A stretch of DNA of 55,601 bases from a virus. Positions 38,401-47,439 of the stretch are shown here, piece after piece (position 1 is the first letter of the stretch; every line of letters starts with the position of its first letter). The stretch covers positions 1-55,601 of the IMG/VR virus record IMGVR_UViG_3300027752_000020, one strand, 5' to 3'. The position numbers were made by a program, and so were the translations under genes. Under the pieces are notes generated by a model that was given only the letters and a program-made list of their open reading frames with translations, was not told the origin of the DNA and made no database searches.

Positions 38401-39056
38401 CCATCAACACTACCACCATTGATATCAGCTGTAGTTGCAACAAGTTCAGGTGTTGTGATTACTTTACCACTTGCAAGGGTTAGGTCGTCTTCAGCATAAG
38501 TCCTACCTGCAAGTTGTATGTTGTATCCACTTTCTAATTCTGTTGTGTATGCATCATCTCCCTGAAGGATGATACCATTTTCATTAGTATTGTATATTGT
38601 ATTTGCAGCTGTTTCAGTGAAGAATGTTGACCCAGCACCTGACCCACCTAGAACTCCTAAGTATGAACCAGTGAATGCAAAGAACACTATAGTGTCATTA
38701 AGACTTGCACCCGATGTTAATGTTATAGATGTTACGATACCTTGGTCATTATCTGAACCAAGAATATAGTCATCACCTTCTTGTAATAATGCACCATTTT
38801 TAAATACTTGTAATCTTTCTCTTCGTACTTGAAGGACATTATTACCGTCACTTCCAGTAAATACAGTTTGACCTGCAGTCGCAGTGTATGCAAATTCTTG
38901 GAAATAGAAAGACCTACTGTCTAGAGTATTAATCGCATCTACAACACTATTATCTGCAGTTTGTATTCCCGAAGCATCACCCACATCTGTGGCAAGTTCG
39001 TTATACCTTTTTCTAAAGTCTTCTATAGTACTGTGTTGGTCAACTGTCTTAGCCAT
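35421..39056 (-). CDS. Long tail fibre with S74 self-cleaving chaperone domain
   Basis: A 1211-aa fibre. N-terminal domain to about residue 150 (STIEDFRKRYNELATDVGDA; FAYTATAGQTVFTGSDGNN), then triplet-like repeats such as GESSRSTGKFTDVDLNGNLT and SHLIPVTDGTYNLGTSSKEW in near-identical copies, then repeated NTDTNTTYTAGTGLTL strands. The C-terminal 105 residues are an intramolecular chaperone of the S74 peptidase family: YYSDERLKDF places the catalytic Ser at about 1109 and Lys at 1114, followed by QVGVSAQEVEAIMPEI and YEKLVPLLIEAIKELK. Family knowledge: the domain trimerises, folds the fibre, and is cut off just before the Ser. Confidence 0.9.
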   Translation of the reverse strand: MAKTVDQHSTIEDFRKRYNELATDVGDASGIQTADNSVVDAINTLDSRSFYFQEFAYTATAGQTVFTGSDGNNVLQVRRERLQVFKNGALLQEGDDYILGSDNDQGIVTSITLTSGASLNDTIVFFAFTGSYLGVLGGSGAGSTFFTETAANTIYNTNENGIILQGDDAYTTELESGYNIQLAGRTYAEDDLTLASGKVITTPELVATTADINGGSVDGATIGESSRSTGKFTDVDLNGNLTVTGTTDLNSNLTVDGNTTLGNASSDTITLTGQVSSHLIPVTDGTYNLGTSSKEWNNAFFDGTVTTDALVADTADINGGTIDSAIINGTSIGESSRSTGKFTNVDLSGNLTVTGNATINGNLTFGDADTDSVAFNADVNSHLIPNIDGTYNLGTSSKEWNNAYFDGTVTTDALVANTADINGGSVDGTTIGAAVASTILGTTIGGTTITASTGFSGNLTGNVTGNVTGDIKFGSALVLDVSSGALTGSVSSISNHNTDSLSEGSTNVYFTNARADARADVQIGQANIQDLSNVTITTPASGNLLAYNGSAWVNTAPSTTDTISEGSSNLWYTDERAQDATAAALNHSNHTNVTVAYVDASNEIRLSAASAENIFQTVASDSGNAVADATSDTLTITGGTGLETSVSGDTLTIDHTSTGAATVNNSGATVIQDLTIDGQGHLTGVNSHTLTLANLGYGGATDANNYTFSIKEDGGSAYAITSGSAVDFRGAGSVSVSRSSGIVTFTGTDTNTWRPIHDSPVDGATTTSISSNWAFDNVKTAVPASALFTDTNTTNFNIQANGGATTNISAGETMNFVNGTDISITRSGNAFTVNSTGSDAAITSNGSTPSLASGITGAEVRSLIGAGTSSSDTTYSVGDGGLTQKNFTSTLKTKLDSVDSNATLGFNAIYGYNGNVGAGYVMAMGASTSNKSLYVQAGTGISLSEVSNFGGTGKDALKITNTVVNTDTNTVTSVGANNTGLSTGNIYINGSGATSISKSGGTITINSTDTNTDTNTTYTAGTGMSLSGTTFNCNVVNTDTNTTYTAGTGLTLVGTQFRNTVVNTDTNTTYSAGNGMSLSGTQFLMSGSYSGTFTASTLHSSGDVIAYYSDERLKDFEGTIPNALDKVSQLNGYYFTANETAKELGFDNDQRQVGVSAQEVEAIMPEIIKSAPINEEHGTDYKTVQYEKLVPLLIEAIKELKGEIEELKGNK

Positions 39057-39261
39057 TTAATTTTCCTAGTATTGTTTGAAGCATAGATTTCATTTCTGAT
39101 ACTTCATTCTTTAATGTATTTATCTCATTTTTTTGGTTTAGAAAATTTTGCTTTCTATTCTTTGCATACTGAAATGACTTCATATCAGTATTAACAATTG
39201 CACCAGTAACTTCATCACGATATATTCCAGTGTGTCCTTCAACTTTTGCAAGAGTTTCCAT
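39049..39261 (-). CDS. Small coiled-coil protein, 70 aa
   Basis: The ATG at 39261 follows the stop of the 2218-aa gene directly (TAATATG) and is preferred over 39273. Residues 1-40 (METLAKVEGHTGIYRDEVTG, AIVNTDMKSFQYAK) are of a kind found in many marine T4-like phages; residues 40-70 form a coiled coil (EINTLKNEVSEMKSMLQTIL). It overlaps the S74 fibre gene by 8 nt. Position between the large tail protein and the fibre suggests a connector or assembly factor. Function not known. Confidence 0.7.
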   Translation of the reverse strand: METLAKVEGHTGIYRDEVTGAIVNTDMKSFQYAKNRKQNFLNQKNEINTLKNEVSEMKSMLQTILGKLNG

Positions 39262-39262
39262 A

Positions 39263-42200
39263 TTATGTTGCAAGTGCTAATGTTCTGAAGTTAGATACCA
39301 TCGGTATCACTCCTGTATTGTAGGACTGACCTACAATCTTAATTGCAAAAGAACTAAACTCGGGTAAGTCATTGACTGTAAATTCGTATTCTTTAAAGTT
39401 TCTTCCATCAGCTTCTACTGTCTCATCAGGACTTCCATTCGTATTGAAATATGTCCATCCAATATCATCAAAACTGATTGATTCATCATTCTTTAATATT
39501 TTGTATAGAACCTTAACTTCTGCACCCGAACCTCTGAACACATCCATGATGGTTTTTAGGGAAGTTGCAGGAGACTTGAGATTAATCTTCTTAGTCAAGT
39601 ATGTGAATACATTGTTATCTCCGTCTGCAGCTGTTGATGGTACAAATGTAGTACCACTTCCTAAACTTGTGACTGTAGAACTAAGTGATGTACCATTATA
39701 TTTCTTACCTGTTGCACTATCGATATTATTGATTCTATTAGTAATACCTAAGAAACCTACCGATGCAGTATCAATAACTGGGGATAGGTTTGTTGAATTT
39801 GTCTGTAATTGAACTTGTAATTGGAATGACTTAGTAGAGTTCATATTACCCGACTCGTTGATACCACTTGCAATAATAGTCGGACTGTCAAAGAAATTGT
39901 TATCATTAAGTGTAATGAACTTTGAAGAGGTCTTCTTAACATAAACTGAGTCAACAGTTTTTCTGAAACCTTCAGGTGTGTTCATACCAGTACCTTTAAT
40001 GTTTACACTTATTTTTGTATCCTTTACTTGTAAATTTGGTATTAGTGTATGACATGCATCAAAGTATAAATTTCTTGTAGATGTTACGTTTGAACTTCCA
40101 CCGACTGTTCCATTATCCCCAGTAAATCCTGCAATTAAATTCATAGCACCAAACGCAGCAGAAGCAGAAACTTCAGGTATGATAGTGAATGCGTCAATTT
40201 CATAACTTGATAAAGCACTATGTGTTCCATTCAACAAACTAATCGGGAACCCACCTAATGTATCTTCAATAGCACCTATTGAAATATTAAAACTATTAGT
40301 TGCACTACCAAAATCAGTTACAGTTAGAGTATCACTTGCACTATAACCACTACCACAGTCTACAACTTTGGCTGCAAATGCAGTTCCACTGGATGAGACT
40401 GTTATTGAAACAGTTGCACCAGTACCAGTTCCACTAGTTGTAGTGGTAAGAGGTGATGATACGGTTCCCCAAGTTTGGTCTGCAGGTGTAGTTCCTGTTT
40501 GTTTAGCAGGTGTTCCTACATTTGTAACACCACCTGTCTTGTCTCCAATAATCCCTGAAAGAATTACCTGTGATGAGTTATCATACATACCATGGTTGTA
40601 TGCATATACTTTAACATATCTTTGGTCAACAAATGTCTGAATTGGGTTACTTTGTAATTTAATGGTTGGTAACTCAATATTCTCAAAGTTAACTGTTGCA
40701 ATATTCGCTGAGGCATTCGCTGTAAATTTAGCAACTTTAATGTTAAACTTGAGGTCGTCTGTTTGTTCTGCAGTCCATGTTGATGCATTCTGAGACATGA
40801 ATAATGACCCTGCATATGGTTGTCCTGCAATTGTTTGTGAAGTGATTAAATCTTTTTCACCCATTCTAGAAATGTATGTGTGATACTTATCTGAGTTAGA
40901 TAGAACAACAAAACAATATTCTTGTTGTGATTCTAAGAATACTGGTGAATCAAATGTGAATGTTGTTAATGCCGAACCATTAGTTGAAGTGTTAATTTCA
41001 GCAGGTGTTAGTGTCTTAGTTGAGAAGGGAAGAACATTCTGGCCAGGATATCCATTGACCATATTTCTTAATTCAACTGTTACAGGTAGTGAATCATCCT
41101 TTGTTTCAAAGTATAAATCTACCCCTGTTACAAACATACCACCACTTTTCTCTACTATGAATGATTGTGCTAATGGGTCTCTCCAATTAAACTCAACTGG
41201 AATAAACCAAAAGTCTTCTACTTCCCATAAGTCGGGAATAAAATCTGCAATAACTGGGTCGGGAATTGTTTCTTGTGGAGTTGTATCCACTGGTATCTCA
41301 GGTGCAGTTGTATCAGTCGGAGTTGAGTTAAGACTTTCACCTCTTCTTACGGTGTCTTTACTCTCTCCTAAACTTTCTCTAATTACTCTACCATTTCTTG
41401 TAGATGTAATTTCAGTTTGTGATGCTTGTAGTAGACCTTGAGCTTGATAAATCTCCTGTCCACTTGACGCAGGATTTGATAGGTTATATAAACTCGAAGT
41501 AACTCTTAATTGTCTTTGACCTGTAGGGAATCTCATTGAATCCGTTTGAGGGATTGTAAAGTATGCACGAACCCTACCATTACCATCAGCTTTAATTCCT
41601 GATGTTACAGTCACCCCACCATCTTGTGAATAGGATGCACTATGTGGTCTAACGTGTGCGTTGACATCTTGATTATCAAAGAAAATGAAGTGGTTAGAAT
41701 TTGGTTTAAGTTCAGTTGCATCAATTTCTATTTCTCTTGAACGAATCCAAGGGATAATTGTAACACTGACAACTCGGTCATTTCTGTTTTCTACAAAGTC
41801 TTCAACTACAGTAGTTTTAATACCCGACCTAGTCTGAGTCTCGGGTGTTTCTGTAATTTCTCTAGTGACCTGTTCACCAGCAACCCATGTTCCACCTTGA
41901 GTAGGGTCACCTTCCCATCTTCCTGCAGTTGTTGATGTAACTTCTTCGGATACGACTGTTGGTTCACCGACAAATGTTGTTTGCCATGAGTTCCAAACAG
42001 AACCTAATGAGTTTGTATTTTCTGCAAGAACAGCGTCATAATTACCCTGTCTATTAACTCTTACATCGGGAAGTCTTTCAGAATCATTCCAAATATCGAT
42101 TGCAGGAGTTAGTTTAACATTTCCTATAAATGCAAATACATTGTATGGGTTGACATTAATAGTTCTTGATGCTTTATCTTGAGACACATAGTTATAACTA

Positions 42201-45200
42201 GTGTATGGTAATGTTATTAAGTCACCTGTCTTTTGATAGTTGGAACTTGTGGTTGTGTCAAGTGTTAAATCAATAAAGTTTTGATATGATTGTGGTCTCA
42301 GTGTTCCAGTTTTAGCGTCCACTGCACATCTGTAATCAGGATGTCTAACATCTCCGATACCATGTCCTTTAAATGAATCAACAACAAACCCCGACTTGAA
42401 TCTATCAAAACCATCAGAATCTAATATCTGAAGTGACTGTGTGTCTTTTTCTAATAAAGATAATGTAGTGACTCTTTCTAAGTTTGCAACTCTATTGGCA
42501 ATTTTACCAATATCTTTCATTGTGTAACTTCTATGGTCTTTAGCTCTTACCTTTACAGTTTTTAAATCTTTTGTATATGCAGGAATACTGACTTCAAATA
42601 ATTCAATTGCATCGTCAATAGCCTTTGGTTTAGTTGGTGTGATTGAAGATGTTCCTTCAACAATTTGGAAACTACCTTCTCTATGTAAAAATACTTTGTC
42701 AATTCTACCAACATAGAATGAAATATCTCCTACGGAGAATGTACCATTCACTGGTGTATCTATTTTACTTGAACCTGTAGAACCAAAATCCCTAACTGTG
42801 TATAGGAATGGTGCAGATGATATCTCTGTTGAGATGTTTGTTGGGTCTGCAACAGTTCTACCATTGTTACTACCAGTATCATTTGAGAAATTGGTGTTAG
42901 TCAATAGTTGTCCAACCACTGGTCTGTAGTCGATTGAGTCTGATAACTCATATGTTCCATCAGGTTCCAATCCACCAAGGTCTACTTTGTTTGCAGTATA
43001 AACTGGGATATCTTTATATGGGATATCATATGAATTAATGTCATAGAAATTACCTTCACCAGCTGATGCAAAGTAATCAAATACTACGAGAATTGCATTA
43101 CTTGGTGCAGGTTCCCCCGATTTTCTTGTTAGTCTTGCAATGTCATAGAACCCATCTCTCTGACCATCGTCAAAGAAGAATCTATTTGTTATATCTGATG
43201 AACCAACTGCAACACTTGTTAGTGTTCCTGTAGCACTTGAAGTTTGTCCAGTGATAACTTCACCTGCAACAAATCTATTAGTACCAGTGTAGTAGATATA
43301 TGAAGTTGCATCATCACCACCATATGCAATAATTGTTCCTCTTGCACTTGATGTTGTTCCGATGACAATTTCACCACTAGTGAAACTTGTAGAATTTGTC
43401 TCATTAATTACGAGTGAAGGTGGTACTGGTGTTGAACCACCAACTCCTTCATAGATACCATGTACTTTGTATGCATCTGCAACACCTAGTGTAATATCTT
43501 TGTCATCGTAATTTCTACCATAAGGTGTATTAGATGATGATGCAGTAGTTACTGTTACAACTCTACCTGATTTAAAATTCTTTGTTTTTCTTGCAGGGTT
43601 TGATTGTTTAACAGTATATGAAACTCTTAATATTGCACCTGCATCTTGGGCATCCCAACTTCCACTTGTGAAAGTATAAGTACCTGTTCCTGAAACAGAA
43701 AACTGATTAATGTCTAATGTATCACCATTAACAAGTGTTCTACCTGCATCAGATGATTGTTGTGCAACGGATACTGTGAAGTTATCGTTATTCACTGCAC
43801 CGAATGTTTCACCCGAACCGACACTTATTGCAAATCCAGTCGAACCTGCACTAACAGTATTCTGTCTTCTAACTGTAAGGTCATCAGGCGTATGGTTTGA
43901 AATCCAATCTCTTGGTAGTGCAGAGATACCTACTGTTCTATCTTGTTGATATACTTTAGTTCTTCTTCTTGTTGCATTACCACTATATGTTGGTTCTGTA
44001 CTATTTCCATCTAGAGTTAATGATATTGCACTGGCAATACTAGACACTACATGTTCTGTACCTGCACCATCAACAATGATGTCACCTTCTTTAAGTTCGG
44101 TTTTAAAATCGGTTCCGAAACCTGATACGGCTGTTGTTCCATTGAAGTTAACTGTTCCAAGTAATATCTTATCTGAATCTGTTACAATGTTTGCAGTAAA
44201 TGTTTCTCTAGATGCAGTTGATACTTGTGTTACTGACCTTGCACGGTCAATGTTATATCCTCTAACACCTGCACCAATTGTGAATGCACCAGTACCTACA
44301 CCTGAAGTTGTTACAGCTTCACCATCGGCAAATGTTCCTACAACATCGTGAAGATATAATGCACTATTAGAGACATCATTATGTACTATACCTGTTGCAC
44401 CTGTTGTCGTACCTGTAACTATATCACCTGCTGTGAATGTTCCAGTTTTTGAACCATAAGGTAGTTTAGTAAACATCTTAACATCAAACATGTATAAGTT
44501 GTGTTGTGCATTACCAGTCTTTGCAAATATTAGTCCAGTTGCACTTGAAGAGTTATCTACAAAGTCGTAACCTCTAACTCTTGCATAACCGATATGATTA
44601 CCAGCTGCAGTTGGGTCTCCTGCATCACCTGATGCAATTACACCATCAAATATTTTAACTTCGTTGAATGGGGACTGTGAGTCACCACCTGTTTCGTTAC
44701 CGAACTCAGGCATACTATGTACATTCTTAAGTTTAATGAAGTTACCAATTCGGATAGGAGTAGATGCACCCACTAGTGCTTCTGTACTTCTAGCTTTCTT
44801 GAATGTTAGTGGAGTAGTTCCAATCTTTTCAATCTCATATCCTTTAACATATGCTTTTCCTGGCGATACCTGCATGATAAACTTGGATTCATTACCACCA
44901 TATAGTGAAGAATAGTAACCTGCATTGACACCATTGTTTAAATGTTCTTTTAGATTAGGAACGAATTGTCTTGTTACAAAATCTCCACTAGCATCGAATG
45001 TTCTTCGTGCAAGTGTACTATTGAAACCTTGAGTGTATCTTGTCTTGTCTATTTTAAGTTCAATGATACCATTGTTGACTCTAACAAGTTCTATAAAATC
45101 TGAATCTGTTGTCGAACTAAGTAAAACTTTTGTGAATGTTAACGAAAGTTTAAGTCTATCTGCACCACCAGCATTCTCATTAGAAGAACCCGCTGCATTA

Positions 45201-45919
45201 TCTAGTAATGATGTGTCATCTGCAGATGAAATTAGATTTTCGGAAATTTGAACACCAATTCTGTACGAAGGTTTACCTGAATACTTTTCAAGTATCAATT
45301 CTTGAGTGTCTACCTTTGTAAAGAATCCACGAGTGTAAATAATACCTTCACTTATGTGTGCAATCGAAGACCTACCAATTGGTGTAACAGATGTTGCAGC
45401 TATGGTAAATTCTTTTCCTGATGCTGTTGCAGTTATACTACCACTTGAACTAATTGTGACTGGTTCTAAGACCTCTCCTGCTGAGAAGGCATAGTCATTA
45501 GTTGCAGTTGTTCCCTGTCTAATAAACTTGACTAAAAGAGTTAACTCATCTGTTCCAGTTGAAGCTACTGAGGTCATTACTCTAGCAACAACACCTGATG
45601 TCTTTCCTTGAACATGCAACCCATGAGTTGCAACTCTATGTGTTTCTGATGTACCTGCACCACTGCCTGGGTTTGCAGCTAAACACTTCACATAGTAGAT
45701 ATCCATATCGATATCTGCAATAGCACCACTAACAATAGACCCCTCTTCAAACACATGATTACCAAATCTTTCGATTTGGTTCTGCATGATTGATTGGGAT
45801 TGTGTTAGTTCTCTTGCTTGAAGAGGTCTACCTGCACGATATAAAACTTTGTGAAACTTTTTAGATTCATCATAGTCATCATAGTAAGGCGAAATATTTA
45901 AGTCAATCTTCTCTGGCAT
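39263..45919 (-). CDS. Giant tail/baseplate structural protein, DUF4815-like (2218 aa)
   Basis: The N-terminus (DLNISPYYDDYDESKKFHKV; LYRAGRPLQARELTQSQSIM; QIERFGNHVFEEGSIVSGAI) is the DUF4815-type start of large virion proteins in marine T4-like phages. Many beta modules of the form F-x-x-GE-x-V-x-G-x-T-S/T-x-A-x-G follow (KTGTFTAGDIVTGTTTGATG; TNRFVAGEVITGQTSSATGT). The central part includes DPLAQSFIVEKSGGMFVTGV, and the C-terminus a domain with SFDDIGWTYFNTNGSPDETV and FSSFAIKIVGQSYNTGVIPM. It occupies the gp9/gp10 position after gp8, so it probably forms the baseplate periphery and the attachment site for fibres. Confidence 0.85.
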   Translation of the reverse strand: MPEKIDLNISPYYDDYDESKKFHKVLYRAGRPLQARELTQSQSIMQNQIERFGNHVFEEGSIVSGAIADIDMDIYYVKCLAANPGSGAGTSETHRVATHGLHVQGKTSGVVARVMTSVASTGTDELTLLVKFIRQGTTATNDYAFSAGEVLEPVTISSSGSITATASGKEFTIAATSVTPIGRSSIAHISEGIIYTRGFFTKVDTQELILEKYSGKPSYRIGVQISENLISSADDTSLLDNAAGSSNENAGGADRLKLSLTFTKVLLSSTTDSDFIELVRVNNGIIELKIDKTRYTQGFNSTLARRTFDASGDFVTRQFVPNLKEHLNNGVNAGYYSSLYGGNESKFIMQVSPGKAYVKGYEIEKIGTTPLTFKKARSTEALVGASTPIRIGNFIKLKNVHSMPEFGNETGGDSQSPFNEVKIFDGVIASGDAGDPTAAGNHIGYARVRGYDFVDNSSSATGLIFAKTGNAQHNLYMFDVKMFTKLPYGSKTGTFTAGDIVTGTTTGATGIVHNDVSNSALYLHDVVGTFADGEAVTTSGVGTGAFTIGAGVRGYNIDRARSVTQVSTASRETFTANIVTDSDKILLGTVNFNGTTAVSGFGTDFKTELKEGDIIVDGAGTEHVVSSIASAISLTLDGNSTEPTYSGNATRRRTKVYQQDRTVGISALPRDWISNHTPDDLTVRRQNTVSAGSTGFAISVGSGETFGAVNNDNFTVSVAQQSSDAGRTLVNGDTLDINQFSVSGTGTYTFTSGSWDAQDAGAILRVSYTVKQSNPARKTKNFKSGRVVTVTTASSSNTPYGRNYDDKDITLGVADAYKVHGIYEGVGGSTPVPPSLVINETNSTSFTSGEIVIGTTSSARGTIIAYGGDDATSYIYYTGTNRFVAGEVITGQTSSATGTLTSVAVGSSDITNRFFFDDGQRDGFYDIARLTRKSGEPAPSNAILVVFDYFASAGEGNFYDINSYDIPYKDIPVYTANKVDLGGLEPDGTYELSDSIDYRPVVGQLLTNTNFSNDTGSNNGRTVADPTNISTEISSAPFLYTVRDFGSTGSSKIDTPVNGTFSVGDISFYVGRIDKVFLHREGSFQIVEGTSSITPTKPKAIDDAIELFEVSIPAYTKDLKTVKVRAKDHRSYTMKDIGKIANRVANLERVTTLSLLEKDTQSLQILDSDGFDRFKSGFVVDSFKGHGIGDVRHPDYRCAVDAKTGTLRPQSYQNFIDLTLDTTTSSNYQKTGDLITLPYTSYNYVSQDKASRTINVNPYNVFAFIGNVKLTPAIDIWNDSERLPDVRVNRQGNYDAVLAENTNSLGSVWNSWQTTFVGEPTVVSEEVTSTTAGRWEGDPTQGGTWVAGEQVTREITETPETQTRSGIKTTVVEDFVENRNDRVVSVTIIPWIRSREIEIDATELKPNSNHFIFFDNQDVNAHVRPHSASYSQDGGVTVTSGIKADGNGRVRAYFTIPQTDSMRFPTGQRQLRVTSSLYNLSNPASSGQEIYQAQGLLQASQTEITSTRNGRVIRESLGESKDTVRRGESLNSTPTDTTAPEIPVDTTPQETIPDPVIADFIPDLWEVEDFWFIPVEFNWRDPLAQSFIVEKSGGMFVTGVDLYFETKDDSLPVTVELRNMVNGYPGQNVLPFSTKTLTPAEINTSTNGSALTTFTFDSPVFLESQQEYCFVVLSNSDKYHTYISRMGEKDLITSQTIAGQPYAGSLFMSQNASTWTAEQTDDLKFNIKVAKFTANASANIATVNFENIELPTIKLQSNPIQTFVDQRYVKVYAYNHGMYDNSSQVILSGIIGDKTGGVTNVGTPAKQTGTTPADQTWGTVSSPLTTTTSGTGTGATVSITVSSSGTAFAAKVVDCGSGYSASDTLTVTDFGSATNSFNISIGAIEDTLGGFPISLLNGTHSALSSYEIDAFTIIPEVSASAAFGAMNLIAGFTGDNGTVGGSSNVTSTRNLYFDACHTLIPNLQVKDTKISVNIKGTGMNTPEGFRKTVDSVYVKKTSSKFITLNDNNFFDSPTIIASGINESGNMNSTKSFQLQVQLQTNSTNLSPVIDTASVGFLGITNRINNIDSATGKKYNGTSLSSTVTSLGSGTTFVPSTAADGDNNVFTYLTKKINLKSPATSLKTIMDVFRGSGAEVKVLYKILKNDESISFDDIGWTYFNTNGSPDETVEADGRNFKEYEFTVNDLPEFSSFAIKIVGQSYNTGVIPMVSNFRTLALAT

Positions 45920-45957
45920 AAGTTTACTCTATTTGTTATGTTTCCTAAGAAACAAAA

Positions 45958-47397
45958 TTACATTTGAACAATAAGTTTAATATCTTCTATTTGGTCGGCT
46001 GCTCTTGATACTGCACCTCTATTTTCCACATAGATAATCTTACCTGTTCTCGGAAGGGCTTCAGGGAAAGTACTGTCTAAAGACGACACTGTTCCAAAAG
46101 ATGATGCACTTCCACTAATAAACATGTTATCGGATACAGAGAAATCTGCATATCCACCAAAACTATTTGGAATTGGTAAGTATGAGACAACTGAACCTAC
46201 GATTGAAACAACTCTTGCAACTGCAATGTTATCTCCGTCTGCATCAGCATTCAATAAAATAGAATCTACTACAACACCCGATACACTTGAAAGTGTAAAC
46301 TTCTTATATGTTGCAAGAGTAGCATCAGCTGCAATTGCACTGACTACTTTTTGTGGGTCTTGAAGAAGTCCAATTCTTCTAAAGTCATTAGTTGTTGGGA
46401 AATCACCACCACCTTCTGCAAACTCTAATCTAGAGTTTACGATGACATAGTTTGCACCTAGTTCATTGACTGGGTCTGCACCATGTCCAAGTAATGGAGA
46501 GATGATTGGTGTAAGAACCATATCATTGTTACCATTACCAGCACCAACAGCTGCAACTCTCATTGTACCTGATGTGTAATTGGTTCCATTTGCAGTCATA
46601 GTGATGGATTCAACTCCACCTGAAGAGATAACGACTGTTGCTACTGCACTAGTTCCATCACCTTCAACAGGAACATTAGTATATGTACCTGACGTATAAC
46701 CTGAACCTATGTTGTCTGCACGAACATGGTAAATTGCACCTTCATATGTGTCTGCACCATCTTCTGACGCAAATTGTGTGGAACCATCTGTACTACCAAC
46801 GGCACCAATAGCTGCAAGGTCACCATGCACTTTCTGTAATGCACCCAATGTTTTACAAGGGATAAAATCGTTAGTTACGAATTTAATTGTTTCTGAGGCA
46901 GATACAGAGTACATGTATTTCCAAATGTAACCATCAGCAGTTGTGATTGGTGCAATTGCTGTTCCTGTTGGTTCAACAGTAGAAGGTTGTCTAACATATG
47001 AACTGTTTCTTCCAGTTCTGATACACTTGTAAACATTGTATGCTGAGGACATAACGTAGAAAGTAGTGTCGTATAAGTTGTTAGAACTTGTAACTGGTGA
47101 AAGGTTTGATGCACTGTAATCATGTGCATACTCTTCGTATGTGGTTCCTGTAGTCCAGTTTCGTCTAGGAATAGAATGAGATACGTCACCTGATGCAACT
47201 TTCTTCATTGCAAGCATGTCATTGAACGCTGCAACTTCTTCTTTTACAGAGTTAGCTGGTGTAGGAATTGTATCCGTTGAATCCCAAACATAAGGTCTAC
47301 CTATGAATAGATATGTGGAAGATGTTGCATCTGCAAAATCCTCTTTAAATTGTCTCGCATTGTGGATTCGAAACTTTTCCGTAATAATTGCTGCCAT
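45958..47397 (-). CDS. 8: Baseplate wedge protein gp8
   Basis: A 479-aa protein (T4 gp8 is 334 aa) with the gp8 pattern of marine relatives: FADATSSTYLFIGRPYVWDS, SHSIPRRNWTTGTTYEEYAH, TTFYVMSSAYNVYKCIRTGR and TTADGYIWKYMYSVSASETI. The C-terminal half contains extra beta segments (YHVRADNIGSGYTSGTYTNV) that account for the length. In T4 gp8 dimers join the wedge. Two tandem late boxes and GAGGAG precede it; the ATG at 47397 is chosen because the first ATG after GAGGAG leaves no spacing. Confidence 0.9.
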   Translation of the reverse strand: MAAIITEKFRIHNARQFKEDFADATSSTYLFIGRPYVWDSTDTIPTPANSVKEEVAAFNDMLAMKKVASGDVSHSIPRRNWTTGTTYEEYAHDYSASNLSPVTSSNNLYDTTFYVMSSAYNVYKCIRTGRNSSYVRQPSTVEPTGTAIAPITTADGYIWKYMYSVSASETIKFVTNDFIPCKTLGALQKVHGDLAAIGAVGSTDGSTQFASEDGADTYEGAIYHVRADNIGSGYTSGTYTNVPVEGDGTSAVATVVISSGGVESITMTANGTNYTSGTMRVAAVGAGNGNNDMVLTPIISPLLGHGADPVNELGANYVIVNSRLEFAEGGGDFPTTNDFRRIGLLQDPQKVVSAIAADATLATYKKFTLSSVSGVVVDSILLNADADGDNIAVARVVSIVGSVVSYLPIPNSFGGYADFSVSDNMFISGSASSFGTVSSLDSTFPEALPRTGKIIYVENRGAVSRAADQIEDIKLIVQM

Positions 47398-47416
47398 TTT
47401 TTGTCATCTCCTCAGA

Positions 47417-47424
47417 TATTTATA
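47417..47424 (-). promoter_or_regulatory. T4-type late promoter, proximal of a tandem pair
   Basis: Perfect TATAAATA 20 bases before the gp8 start; GAGGAG lies between them. Confidence 0.8.
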
Positions 47425-47428
47425 ATAC

Positions 47429-47436
47429 TATTTATA
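47429..47436 (-). promoter_or_regulatory. T4-type late promoter, distal of a tandem pair
   Basis: Second perfect TATAAATA, offset by 12 bases from the first. The two share the sequence TATAAATAGTATTATAAATA (20 bases). Confidence 0.8.
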
Positions 47437-47439
47437 CAC

